Shown here one piece after another: positions 34,157 through 42,151 of a stretch of 64,000 bases of DNA. The notes below the pieces were generated by a model. The model made no database searches. It saw only the letters and a program-made list of their open reading frames with translations, and had not been told where the DNA came from. Position 1 is the stretch's first letter; every line of letters begins with the position of its first letter. Source of the DNA: Fontibacillus puldeungensis. GTDB taxonomy: Bacteria; Bacillota; Bacilli; Paenibacillales; Paenibacillaceae. The stretch is taken from assembly GCF_042678945.1 (NCBI RefSeq), contig NZ_JBHTLM010000002.1, positions 186,001 to 250,000 on the forward strand. The letters are read 5' to 3'. The position numbers were made by a program, and so were the translations under genes.

Positions 34157-35095
34157 ATGAGAAACAGATTCAGAGGTAAAGACTATTTGGCTTTTAAGGA
34201 CATGAACCGTGAAGAAATTGAATTCATTGTAGATTTATCGCTTCAACTAAAAAGCAAGTGGGTGGCGCGTGAACCTCATGAATATTTTAAAGGACAGGTG
34301 TGGGCGGCTCTCTTTGAGAAGAATTCCACACGTACTCGTAATGCATTTCAAAGAGCAGCAGCAGATTTGGGCATTACGGCGGTTTATCTTCGTCCCGATG
34401 AACTGCAAAGCGGGCGTGGGGAGCCTCTTAAGGATACGGCACGTATGTTTGATCGTTATTATGACGGCTTGTTCATCCGTACTTTTGGCCATGAAATCGT
34501 TGAAGAGTATGCACAATGGATGGACCATCCGGTCATCAACGGACTGACCACTTTGGCACATCCTACGCAGGGGATTGCAGACCTCATGACGATTAAGGAG
34601 AAAAAAGGCGGTTACAAAGGCTTGAAGCTTTGCTATGCCGGCAATCTCTACAATGTTTGCTACACGACGATGATCGCTTGTGCAACACTGGGAATTGATA
34701 TGTATATAGCTTGTCCGGATGGCATGCAGCCTGATCAGGGCATTTACGAGGAATCAATGAAGCGTGCCGCAGTCTCCGGTTCCAAGATCGTTTTTACTCA
34801 CAATTATGATGAAGCGCTTAAGGATGCAGACATCGTATACGGAATGTCGCATTACAGCATGGGACAGTCTCCTGAAGAAATCGAAGCCCTGAAGAAGGCC
34901 TTCCACCCTTATCAAGTAACCATGGAAGCTTTAAAAAAGGCCAAATCCGATGCTATCTTCATGCACTGCCTGCCCGCATACAGAGGCATTGACGTTACCG
35001 ATGAAGTGATGGAATGTGACCAATCCGTGGTTTGGGATCAGGGCGAAAACCGAATGCACTCCATTAAAGGAATTATTGCGGCAGTAGCACTTTAA
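34157..35095 (+). CDS. Carbamoyltransferase of the ornithine/putrescine carbamoyltransferase family, substrate uncertain
   Basis: The 312-residue protein has the carbamoyl phosphate-binding motifs STRTR (57-61) and HPTQ (135-138), and HCLP (270-273). The family transfers carbamoyl groups, or runs in reverse to form carbamoyl phosphate from a ureido compound. The second-substrate loop is atypical: the usual N-N-V-A-x-S block reads YNVCYT (165-170), and the usual D-x-W-x-S-M-G region is lengthened to DIVYGMSHYSMG. This argues against plain ornithine. The ATG at 34157 has GCGGAGGG upstream; a longer frame to 34046 has no site. First gene of the cluster, with carbamate kinase downstream. Confidence 0.88.
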   Translation: MRNRFRGKDYLAFKDMNREEIEFIVDLSLQLKSKWVAREPHEYFKGQVWAALFEKNSTRTRNAFQRAAADLGITAVYLRPDELQSGRGEPLKDTARMFDRYYDGLFIRTFGHEIVEEYAQWMDHPVINGLTTLAHPTQGIADLMTIKEKKGGYKGLKLCYAGNLYNVCYTTMIACATLGIDMYIACPDGMQPDQGIYEESMKRAAVSGSKIVFTHNYDEALKDADIVYGMSHYSMGQSPEEIEALKKAFHPYQVTMEALKKAKSDAIFMHCLPAYRGIDVTDEVMECDQSVVWDQGENRMHSIKGIIAAVAL

Positions 35096-35134
35096 GCTGT
35101 TTTAACAAGGCCTAGGCGGAGAGGAAGAAAATCT

Positions 35135-36658
35135 ATGTTTGGTCGAAAAAAAGAAACCAACATACTTCAGGAAAGACAGTTTAAGTCTCCTAATGCTTAT
35201 GTCATTATATTTTTCATTCTGGTTCTTGTGGCGGTGCTGACCTGGATCGTGCCCGGCGGGCAATACCAGCTCGATAAGGCAGGGCGGGCTATTGCCGGAA
35301 CCTATTCCGGATCGGCAGCCAAACCTCAGGGATTGTGGGATATTTTAATGGCGCCAATTATCGGGATGATCGGTAATGAATCCGTTTCAGGAGCCATTGC
35401 CATTTCGCTGAACATTATGCTGTTCGGCAGCTTTTTGGAAATGATGGATCAGTCGGGAGCCATTAAACTTTTCCTAAAACGTATTGCGATCAAGAACCAA
35501 AAAAATTTCCATGCTCTTATCGTTATTCTGGTAACGGTCATGGGGATTTTCGGAACAGTCCAAGGTTCTTATGAAGAAGGATTTGTCTATTTGATGATGT
35601 TCCTGCCCATAGTACTTGCCCTTGGCCTTGATACGATGGTTGCAGTCATGATTGTCGTGTTCGGCACTCAAGGTGGGTGCCTTGCATCTATTGTCAACCC
35701 TTTTGCTACCGGGATTGCCTCCAGTATTGCCGGGATAAGCCCGGGAAATGGCATGATCATGCGCGTTATCATTTTTGTGGTGTTCATGGCGATTATTTCT
35801 TATTACATTTGTCGTTATGCCGACAAAGTCAAGAAAAATCCTCAGTCTTCCCCTCAATTCTTCAGAAGAGCTGAAGATCTGAATGAGTTTCCTACCGCTG
35901 ATAATGAAGACGCTTCCATGACCAAAGAGCAAAAAATCGTGCTTGGAATCTTTTGCGCGACGTTTGCTATCATGATCGTTTCCCTGATTCCATGGTCTTC
36001 GCTTAATTCCAATTGGACCTTTTTCGAGGATCTTGCAAAATGGATTGCTGACACCCCTGTCCTGGGCACTGTCCTGGGGAAAGATATGGTACCCCTTGGT
36101 CAATGGTTCTTCAATGAGATCAACGCCATGCTCATCGTTTCAACCATTATTTCCGGGTATGTACTGCACTACAAAATTGACAAAACGCTCAATATCCTTA
36201 TTAAAGGAGCTGCCGGACTGGTTTCTACCGCATTCATCGTCCCCCTGGCCAGAGGCATCCAGGTCATTATGAATGGCGGTGCGATTACTCCAACGATTTT
36301 GCACTTTGGCGAAAATACCCTGAGCAGTCTGCCTTCTATTGCGTTTGTCGTGGTTTGTCTTGTTTTCTATCTGATCATGGCATCCTTTATTCCCAGTTCT
36401 ACCGGACTGGCTGCCGCGACCATGTCGATTATGGCTCCGTTAGCCGTTTTTGCCGGAGTGAAGGAAGAAATCATGGTTGATATTTATTTGATGGCTCTTG
36501 GTATGGCCAAGATGATAATGCCCACATCGATTATAGTTATGACCTGTACACAGGCTGCACATATCGGCTATGGTCAGTGGGTTAAGAGCAATTGGAAATT
36601 TATGATAGTCCTATTTTCCGTTTCCGCGGCTTTTCTGATTGCGGGTGTGCTGATTTAA
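35135..36658 (+). CDS. YfcC-family membrane permease
   Basis: This 507-residue integral membrane protein has about 12 hydrophobic helices and begins with the YfcC signature (FKSPNAYVIIFFILVLVAVL, then LTWIVPGGQY). Conserved central motifs are GSYEEGFVYLMMFLPI and FGTQGGCLASIVNPFATGIA; the late SFIPSSTGLAAATMSIMAPL is also typical. The family lies in the AbgT/DcuC-like transporters and is often annotated as arginine/ornithine or dicarboxylate carrier. It lies 39 bp after the carbamoyltransferase, so it probably imports the pathway substrate or exchanges it for the amine product. Confidence 0.9.
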   Translation: MFGRKKETNILQERQFKSPNAYVIIFFILVLVAVLTWIVPGGQYQLDKAGRAIAGTYSGSAAKPQGLWDILMAPIIGMIGNESVSGAIAISLNIMLFGSFLEMMDQSGAIKLFLKRIAIKNQKNFHALIVILVTVMGIFGTVQGSYEEGFVYLMMFLPIVLALGLDTMVAVMIVVFGTQGGCLASIVNPFATGIASSIAGISPGNGMIMRVIIFVVFMAIISYYICRYADKVKKNPQSSPQFFRRAEDLNEFPTADNEDASMTKEQKIVLGIFCATFAIMIVSLIPWSSLNSNWTFFEDLAKWIADTPVLGTVLGKDMVPLGQWFFNEINAMLIVSTIISGYVLHYKIDKTLNILIKGAAGLVSTAFIVPLARGIQVIMNGGAITPTILHFGENTLSSLPSIAFVVVCLVFYLIMASFIPSSTGLAAATMSIMAPLAVFAGVKEEIMVDIYLMALGMAKMIMPTSIIVMTCTQAAHIGYGQWVKSNWKFMIVLFSVSAAFLIAGVLI

Positions 36659-36724
36659 AAGTATGAATGCCGTATTTGATATCCTGATTTTTCAATCAAT
36701 AATCTATTGATGGAGGCTAGAGTT

Positions 36725-37579
36725 ATGGCTGAAGTATTTGTTTCAAACGCAACCAATGTATTGAAAAAAGTTTTGGTATGCTCCCCTAAATATTATGTTT
36801 TTAACGCGATCAATGAAATCACCAAAAGCTGGATGGAAAAAGGGGAGACCGAGCAAAATGACCTGATGGTCAAAGAATGGAACGAGCTCATGGACGCATA
36901 CCGGGCAAACGGTGTTGAGGTCGTTGAGATGACTCCTGACAAAAATATGCAAGTTCAGACTTTCGCCCGCGATTTCGGCGGCTGCGTAAAAGAAGGTGCG
37001 ATTATTGGAAAATTTCGCCACCCCGCCCGTCAGGTTGAAACCGCGGCTTATGAAGCAAAGCTTGAGGAACTGGGAGTTCCGGTTATTGCGCGCTGTAACG
37101 TCGGCTGTTTCGAGGGTGGCGACATCTGGATGATTGATGAACACACCATTGCCTTCGGCCAAGTAGACCGTACCGACGAGGCAGGTGTTGCGAACCTCCG
37201 CGAGCAGCTTGCCAAGTTCGGCTACACCGTCGTCGGCGTTCCGTGTCCTCCGGCAAATCTACATCTGGACATGGTGTTCAATATCGTCGCGGAAAAGGTT
37301 TGCCTTGCTGCTGTTAACGAACTTCCGTACAACTTCATGCAGATGCTGAAACGGCGCAATTTTACAATCATCCCTGTTGAAAGCGAACTTGTATTCAAGC
37401 ATGGCTGCAATGTACAAGCTCTCGGTAACGGAAAGGTTCTTGCCATAAAGAATAACAAGTCGGTAAATGACAAAATGAAGGCGCTTGGGCTTGATGTTAT
37501 TGAAGTAGACCTTCGCCAAATTTTGAAGGCAGGAGGCGGCCCTCACTGCATGACTTTCCCAATCCGCAGAGAGGCATAA
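36725..37579 (+). CDS. Deiminase/amidinotransferase-fold enzyme (arginine deiminase or DDAH-like)
   Basis: The 284-residue protein has the guanidine-modifying alpha/beta propeller motifs: ARDFGG (81-86), FEGGD (129-133), the catalytic His in NLHLDMVFN (H180, D182), and the nucleophile C275 in GGGPHCMT. Enzymes of this superfamily hydrolyse or transfer the amidino carbon of arginine, methylarginines, agmatine-like or other guanidino compounds. It is shorter than true arginine deiminase (about 410 residues) and close to dimethylarginine dimethylaminohydrolase (about 255-285). The ATG at 36725 was chosen for GGAGG eight bases upstream. It is separated by two bases from the dehydrogenase gene, so the two are translationally linked. 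Confidence 0.85.
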   Translation: MAEVFVSNATNVLKKVLVCSPKYYVFNAINEITKSWMEKGETEQNDLMVKEWNELMDAYRANGVEVVEMTPDKNMQVQTFARDFGGCVKEGAIIGKFRHPARQVETAAYEAKLEELGVPVIARCNVGCFEGGDIWMIDEHTIAFGQVDRTDEAGVANLREQLAKFGYTVVGVPCPPANLHLDMVFNIVAEKVCLAAVNELPYNFMQMLKRRNFTIIPVESELVFKHGCNVQALGNGKVLAIKNNKSVNDKMKALGLDVIEVDLRQILKAGGGPHCMTFPIRREA

Positions 37580-37581
37580 TC

Positions 37582-38568
37582 ATGAAAGTTCTTATAAGCG
37601 ATTACAAAGATTCGATGATGCCTTCTCATGAATATGAGATCCAAGTATTGAAGAAGGGGTTCCCCGAAGCAGAAATCTGCGTCTATGAATATACCGATGA
37701 GAAAAGAAGCGAATTCCTCGATAAGATCAGCGACGCAACTGCACTGCTCACGGCATTTATTAAGATTGATAAAGATGTACTCGATCATGCGCGCAATTTG
37801 CAGGTGATATCCATTAACGCCACCGGATACGATAATGTGGACTTGGTGGAGGCGACAAAACATAGCGTGGGTGTCTGCCCCGTTGGTGAATACTGTACCG
37901 ATGATGTTGCGGAACATACCATTGCGCTTATGTTGGCCCTCAACAAAAACCTTAAAAGTTACACGTATGATATTGAAAAAAACAATCAGTGGAAGTATGA
38001 CACTCCCCAGGCCCCTGTCCGCATAGGGAATCAAACGCTCGGCATTTTTGGCCTAGGAAAGATCGGCAAACGTGTTGCAAAACTTGCCCAAGGTCTGGGG
38101 ATGACCGTAATCGCAACCGATCCTTTAGTTACAAAGGAAACGGCGGCACAACTGGGCATTCAGATGGTCGAGCCGGGCGATATATTTGAAGGCGCTGACG
38201 TGATCTCGAACCATATGAATCTCGGAAGTTCAAATATTGAGTATTTTACGGAAAAAGAGTTTAACAAAATGAAACGCACTCCGATTTTCCTGAATTTAGG
38301 CAGAGGTCTGAGCATAAATGAGCAGGACCTTGCTGATGCGCTGGACAGGAAGCTGGTTCGGGCTGCAGGATTGGACGTTCTGAAAGACGAAACGGCCAAG
38401 CTCAAAAATCACATACTTGCTAACCGCGATAATGTGATTATTACACCTCATGCGGCCTTTTATTCCTCTCAGTCCATGACAGAAATGCAGCGTATTTCAT
38501 GCGAGAATATTGTTCATTTTCTGTCTGGAAACAAGGAAAAGGTATTCAAGCTTGTCAACGAGGTATAA
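37582..38568 (+). CDS. D-2-hydroxyacid dehydrogenase (NAD-dependent)
   Basis: The 328-residue enzyme has the family Rossmann motif GIFGLGKIGKRVAKLAQGLG (about 152-171), and the catalytic Arg in NLGRGL, Glu near LDVLKDE and His in TPHAAFYS. The family interconverts 2-keto and D-2-hydroxy acids. The negative charge following the nucleotide-binding motif (ATDP) suggests NAD rather than NADP. Its start lies two bases after the deiminase stop. Its presence in a deiminase-carbamoyltransferase-carbamate kinase operon is unusual; it implies that a 2-keto or 2-hydroxy acid is formed or consumed. Confidence 0.9.
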   Translation: MKVLISDYKDSMMPSHEYEIQVLKKGFPEAEICVYEYTDEKRSEFLDKISDATALLTAFIKIDKDVLDHARNLQVISINATGYDNVDLVEATKHSVGVCPVGEYCTDDVAEHTIALMLALNKNLKSYTYDIEKNNQWKYDTPQAPVRIGNQTLGIFGLGKIGKRVAKLAQGLGMTVIATDPLVTKETAAQLGIQMVEPGDIFEGADVISNHMNLGSSNIEYFTEKEFNKMKRTPIFLNLGRGLSINEQDLADALDRKLVRAAGLDVLKDETAKLKNHILANRDNVIITPHAAFYSSQSMTEMQRISCENIVHFLSGNKEKVFKLVNEV

Positions 38569-38597
38569 TCAGGAATATGTACAACGGAGGAATTAAA

Positions 38598-39548
38598 GTG
38601 TCAAACAAGCAAAAAATAGTCATCGCCTTGGGAGGAAATGCCCTTCAGTCCAAAAACGATGAACCTACCGCTGAAGCACAGCTTGAAGTGGTCAAGAAAA
38701 CGTGCGAGCATATAGCGGAAATCAGCAATAGCGGTTATGAAATGGCCATTGTTCATGGCAACGGTCCACAGGTAGGACGTATCGTTCTTGCCTGCGAGAC
38801 TGCAAGAGATGTTGTCCCACCTATGCCATTTGATGTCTGCGGGGCGATGTCCCAGGGGTATATTGGCTACCATCTTCAGCAATCGCTAAGATATGCCCTT
38901 AGTAAGCGTAACCGTAATGTGCCCGTCGTCACCCTTGCCACCCAGATGGTTGTGGAAAGAGCAGACCCTGCATTTAAGGCTCCTACAAAGCCTATCGGGC
39001 CCTTTTATACGGAGGATGAAGCTAGCGATATTGCCGTGAAAAAAGGCTATGTAATGAAAGAAGATGCGGGCAGAGGATGGCGTAGATTGGTGGCATCTCC
39101 ACTGCCGCGCAGAATCGTAGAAATCAGTGCGGTCAAAAAACTGTGGAACGACACCATTGTAATCACCTGCGGAGGAGGAGGAATTCCGGTCGCGGAAAAT
39201 CCCGATGGTACCCTTGAAGGTGTGGCGGCTGTGATCGACAAGGACTTTGCGGCTGAGCTTCTTGCTGAACAGGTAGATGCCGACATCCTGATGATATTAA
39301 CCGAAGTAGAAAAGGTAGCTATCCGCTTCAATACGCCTGAACAGAAGAACCTTTCTCACATGTCACTGACAGAGGCCTCCCAATATATCGATGAGGGTCA
39401 TTTTGCAGTCGGCAGCATGCTTCCCAAGGTTCAGGCCGCCATGAAATTTGTACGCTATAACCCGGAGAAGAAGGCCATCATCACCTCGCTTGACAAGGCA
39501 ATCGATGCGTTAGAAGGCAAAACCGGTACCGAAATTACTTTTTCGTGA
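38598..39548 (+). CDS. arcC: Carbamate kinase
   Basis: The 316-residue enzyme converts carbamoyl phosphate and ADP to ATP, CO2 and ammonia. Family motifs are all present: VIALGGNALQ at the start, VHGNGPQVGRI, PTKPIGPFY, GRGWRRLVASPLPRRIVE, ITCGGGGIPV and IDKDFAAELLAEQVDADIL. The GTG at 38598 was chosen for CGGAGGAA at the right spacing; an ATG seven codons upstream lacks a site. It lies 29 bp after the dehydrogenase and provides the ATP-yielding last step for the carbamoyltransferase of the same operon. A hairpin follows the gene. Confidence 0.96.
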   Translation: MSNKQKIVIALGGNALQSKNDEPTAEAQLEVVKKTCEHIAEISNSGYEMAIVHGNGPQVGRIVLACETARDVVPPMPFDVCGAMSQGYIGYHLQQSLRYALSKRNRNVPVVTLATQMVVERADPAFKAPTKPIGPFYTEDEASDIAVKKGYVMKEDAGRGWRRLVASPLPRRIVEISAVKKLWNDTIVITCGGGGIPVAENPDGTLEGVAAVIDKDFAAELLAEQVDADILMILTEVEKVAIRFNTPEQKNLSHMSLTEASQYIDEGHFAVGSMLPKVQAAMKFVRYNPEKKAIITSLDKAIDALEGKTGTEITFS

Positions 39549-39593
39549 CGGCACCGGGACATTGACGAAGGGTCAGACCAAATGAACGATCAT

Positions 39594-39625
39594 ACAGGGA
39601 GTCCACCTTGATGTGAGCTCCCTGT
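39594..39625 (+). terminator. Hairpin after carbamate kinase
   Basis: ACAGGGAG and CTCCCTGT form an 8-bp stem. The tail TTGTGG is poor in T, so it may only attenuate transcription into the symporter gene. Confidence 0.45.
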
Positions 39626-39686
39626 TGTGGTCGTTAGCCAGAGGAAGAATGATAACTTATCGCCTTATGAATACAAAGGAGACCAA

Positions 39687-41087
39687 ATGACTATGTTATC
39701 TGCGCTGGATTATTCACTAATTCTTTTGTATTTTATAGTCATTATCGGAGTAGGCTGTTTTTCAATGAAGTTGGCAAAATCGAAAGAGGACTTTCTGGTT
39801 GCCGGAAGAAGACTCTCCTTCCCCATGTTTTTTGGTTGTATGACCGCCCTTGCCTTAGGCGGAGGTTCTACGGTTGGAAGCGTGAAGTTAGGGTATCTGT
39901 TTGGGTTCGGGGGCGTCTGGCTCAATGTGAGTATAGGGATAGGCTTAATACTTACCGGACTATTAGTTTCATCGAAGTTGTCAAAATTGAAAGCATTGAG
40001 CATCAATGATGTCGTCGAAGCAAGTTACGGGAGCTATGCAAGAATTTTCAGCTCATTATTGACCTTTATTTATACGATAACTCTAAGTATCGTGCAAGTG
40101 ATTGCCATAGGAACAATCATTGGCGGTACATTTGGAATAAGCTCTGTATTGTCCATGGTTATTGGCGGTGGAATCGTTATATTATATACATTTATCGGCG
40201 GAATGTGGTCCGTAACGTTGACGGATATCATTCAATTTGTCATCAAAACGTTAGGGATATTAATTCTGGCTCCAGTATTCAGCATACATGCCGTAGGCGG
40301 ATGGGACAAATTTATAATCAGCATCCCCGCATCTCACTTAACTATAACCAGTATGGGGTTTCATGGAAGCTTTTTATATATTATTTTATATGTCCCCGGG
40401 CTGATAATCGGTCAGGATATCTGGCAAAGAATTTTTACAGCCCAAAACGATAGAATTGCTTCAACAGGCACGATTCTGGCTGGTTGTTACAGTATTCTTT
40501 ATGCATTTGCAACCGCAATCATTGGAATGAGTGTTTTTATACTGCTGCCAAATCTTGATGATCCGCAGACAGCATTTGTTTCCGGTGTTATTTCATTTCT
40601 TCCCGCCGGAATCAAGGGGATCGTTCTGGCGGCTGCTGTGGCTGCTACCATGTCGGTATCCAGCGGAACCATACTTGCATCATCTACAATTCTTTATAAT
40701 GACCTGTATCAAAGGTTTATTAACAGAAATCCGGATGAGAAAAAAGCAATCTGGGTTACGCGAGGCTTTGCAGTATCTATTGGCATCATCGTAATGATCT
40801 GCGCACTTTGGATTAGAGATGTACTTGTAGGTATCGATATTTGTTACGGGTATCTTTCCGGCTGCGTATTTGTACCGGTGTTGGCCAGCTTTGTACTTAA
40901 GAGATACAGTTCCAAATCCGGGGTATACTCGCTTGCCGCAAGCTCAATCATCGTTACAGTTTTATTTATAAAATATGGAACTTCCTCAATTTTTCCAATA
41001 TTATATGGTATGTTAGCCGGTTTAGTAGTTTATATTGCTGTTAATCTAATAAGCAAAGAAAAAGTAGACTCTCAGTTTGGAAAATAG
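39687..41087 (+). CDS. Sodium:solute symporter family permease
   Basis: The 466-residue protein has about 13 membrane helices in the LeuT-like arrangement of the sodium:solute symporter (SSS) family. Recognisable parts are FLVAGRRLSFPMFFGCMTAL (first helix region), ALGGGSTVGSVKLGYLFG, GGMWSVTLTDIIQFVIKTLG and the late AATMSVSSGTILASSTILYN with the sodium-site serines. Substrates in the family include proline, pantothenate, urea, sugars and monocarboxylates. The start at 39687 has AAAGGAG upstream. It is separated from arcC by a weak hairpin but probably belongs to the same cluster. Substrate not predictable. Confidence 0.9.
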   Translation: MTMLSALDYSLILLYFIVIIGVGCFSMKLAKSKEDFLVAGRRLSFPMFFGCMTALALGGGSTVGSVKLGYLFGFGGVWLNVSIGIGLILTGLLVSSKLSKLKALSINDVVEASYGSYARIFSSLLTFIYTITLSIVQVIAIGTIIGGTFGISSVLSMVIGGGIVILYTFIGGMWSVTLTDIIQFVIKTLGILILAPVFSIHAVGGWDKFIISIPASHLTITSMGFHGSFLYIILYVPGLIIGQDIWQRIFTAQNDRIASTGTILAGCYSILYAFATAIIGMSVFILLPNLDDPQTAFVSGVISFLPAGIKGIVLAAAVAATMSVSSGTILASSTILYNDLYQRFINRNPDEKKAIWVTRGFAVSIGIIVMICALWIRDVLVGIDICYGYLSGCVFVPVLASFVLKRYSSKSGVYSLAASSIIVTVLFIKYGTSSIFPILYGMLAGLVVYIAVNLISKEKVDSQFGK

Positions 41088-41101
41088 TAAGGAGGTGGAA
41101 A

Positions 41102-42025
41102 ATGACACTTCAGCAGCTAAAATACATGATCGCAGTGGTGAACTGCGGCTCAATCAACGAGGCAGCCAAGAAGCTGTTTATCACGCAGCCCAGTTTGTCC
41201 AGCGCGATCAAGGAACTGGAAGCGGAGGTTGGAGTGGAGCTGTTTATCCGGTCGCCTAAAGGGATTACGCTTTCGGTGGACGGCGCGGAGTTTCTCGGCT
41301 ATGCCAGGCAGGTGGTAGAACAGGCGGCGCTGCTCGAGCAGCGTTATTTGAACAAAAAGCCCTCGCGTCAGCTTTGCTCCATCTCTACGCAGCATTATGC
41401 TTTTGCCGTCAATGCCTTCGTCAATATGATCCAGCAGAGCGGTGCGGAGGAATACGAGTTTACGCTGCGCGAGACACGCACTCATGAAATCATCGAAGAT
41501 GTGAAAAATTTGCGCAGCGAAATCGGCATTTTGTATATGAACCCGTTTAATCGCAAGGTCATTGAGAAGATGCTGCGGGAAAACCGCCTTGATTTTCATC
41601 CGCTGTTTGAAGCGGAGCCACATATCTTTATCAGCACGCAAAACCCGCTCTCCGGCCGGAGGTTCGTTACACTCGAGGACTTGGAGGAATACCCGTACCT
41701 GTCCTTTGAACAAGGAGAATATAACTCTTTTTATTTCTCAGAAGAAATATTGAGCACGGTGTTCCGTAAGAAAAGCATTCATGTCAGCGACAGAGCCACC
41801 TTGTTCAATTTACTCATTGGACTGAACGGCTATACGATCTCCACGGGCATTGTCAGCGCCGATCTCAACGGGGATAACATTACTTCGGTGCCGCTCCGGG
41901 TCGATGATCATATCCAAGTCGGCTGGATTGCCAATCATCAGCTGCAAATCAGCAAGCAGGCTCAAGTTTATGTGCAGGAATTAAAGACTGTGATTCGAAG
42001 CTCCGGACTTGCTCTGCTGGAATAG
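41102..42025 (+). CDS. LysR-family transcriptional regulator
   Basis: The 307-residue protein has an N-terminal LysR helix-turn-helix (CGSINEAAKKLFITQPSLSS, then AIKELEAEVGVELFIR, about 13-50) and a two-lobed substrate-binding domain. AAGGAGGTGG gives a strong start 14 bp after the symporter stop, so it can be co-transcribed with the cluster. It also stands directly in front of metE, with a LysR-type TATAGA-N5-TCTATA dyad between them. LysR proteins next to metE often control methionine synthesis; which of the two it regulates cannot be decided from sequence. Confidence 0.92.
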   Translation: MTLQQLKYMIAVVNCGSINEAAKKLFITQPSLSSAIKELEAEVGVELFIRSPKGITLSVDGAEFLGYARQVVEQAALLEQRYLNKKPSRQLCSISTQHYAFAVNAFVNMIQQSGAEEYEFTLRETRTHEIIEDVKNLRSEIGILYMNPFNRKVIEKMLRENRLDFHPLFEAEPHIFISTQNPLSGRRFVTLEDLEEYPYLSFEQGEYNSFYFSEEILSTVFRKKSIHVSDRATLFNLLIGLNGYTISTGIVSADLNGDNITSVPLRVDDHIQVGWIANHQLQISKQAQVYVQELKTVIRSSGLALLE

Positions 42026-42027
42026 GG

Positions 42028-42044
42028 TATAGACTCACTCTATA
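42028..42044 (+). promoter_or_regulatory. LysR-type operator dyad upstream of metE
   Basis: TATAGA-CTCAC-TCTATA is a perfect inverted repeat starting three bases after the lysR stop and 108 bp before metE. It fits the T-N11-A form of LysR sites. A second related block (TACCCTATA) follows near 42066. No SAM riboswitch or T-box fits into the 126-bp gap. Confidence 0.5.
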
Positions 42045-42151
42045 AGCTCGCATAAAAAATACATGTTACCCTATATGATTTTTCGCATGCTATGCTGGTA
42101 AAAACTTTCAGACTCCAGTGCAGTGAAGCTCGGAGATAAGGAGGAAACAGC

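Noticed and set aside
42026..42151. SAM riboswitch or T-box before metE
   Set aside because: The gap is only 126 bp and shows no S-box or T-box core; a LysR-type dyad explains regulation better.
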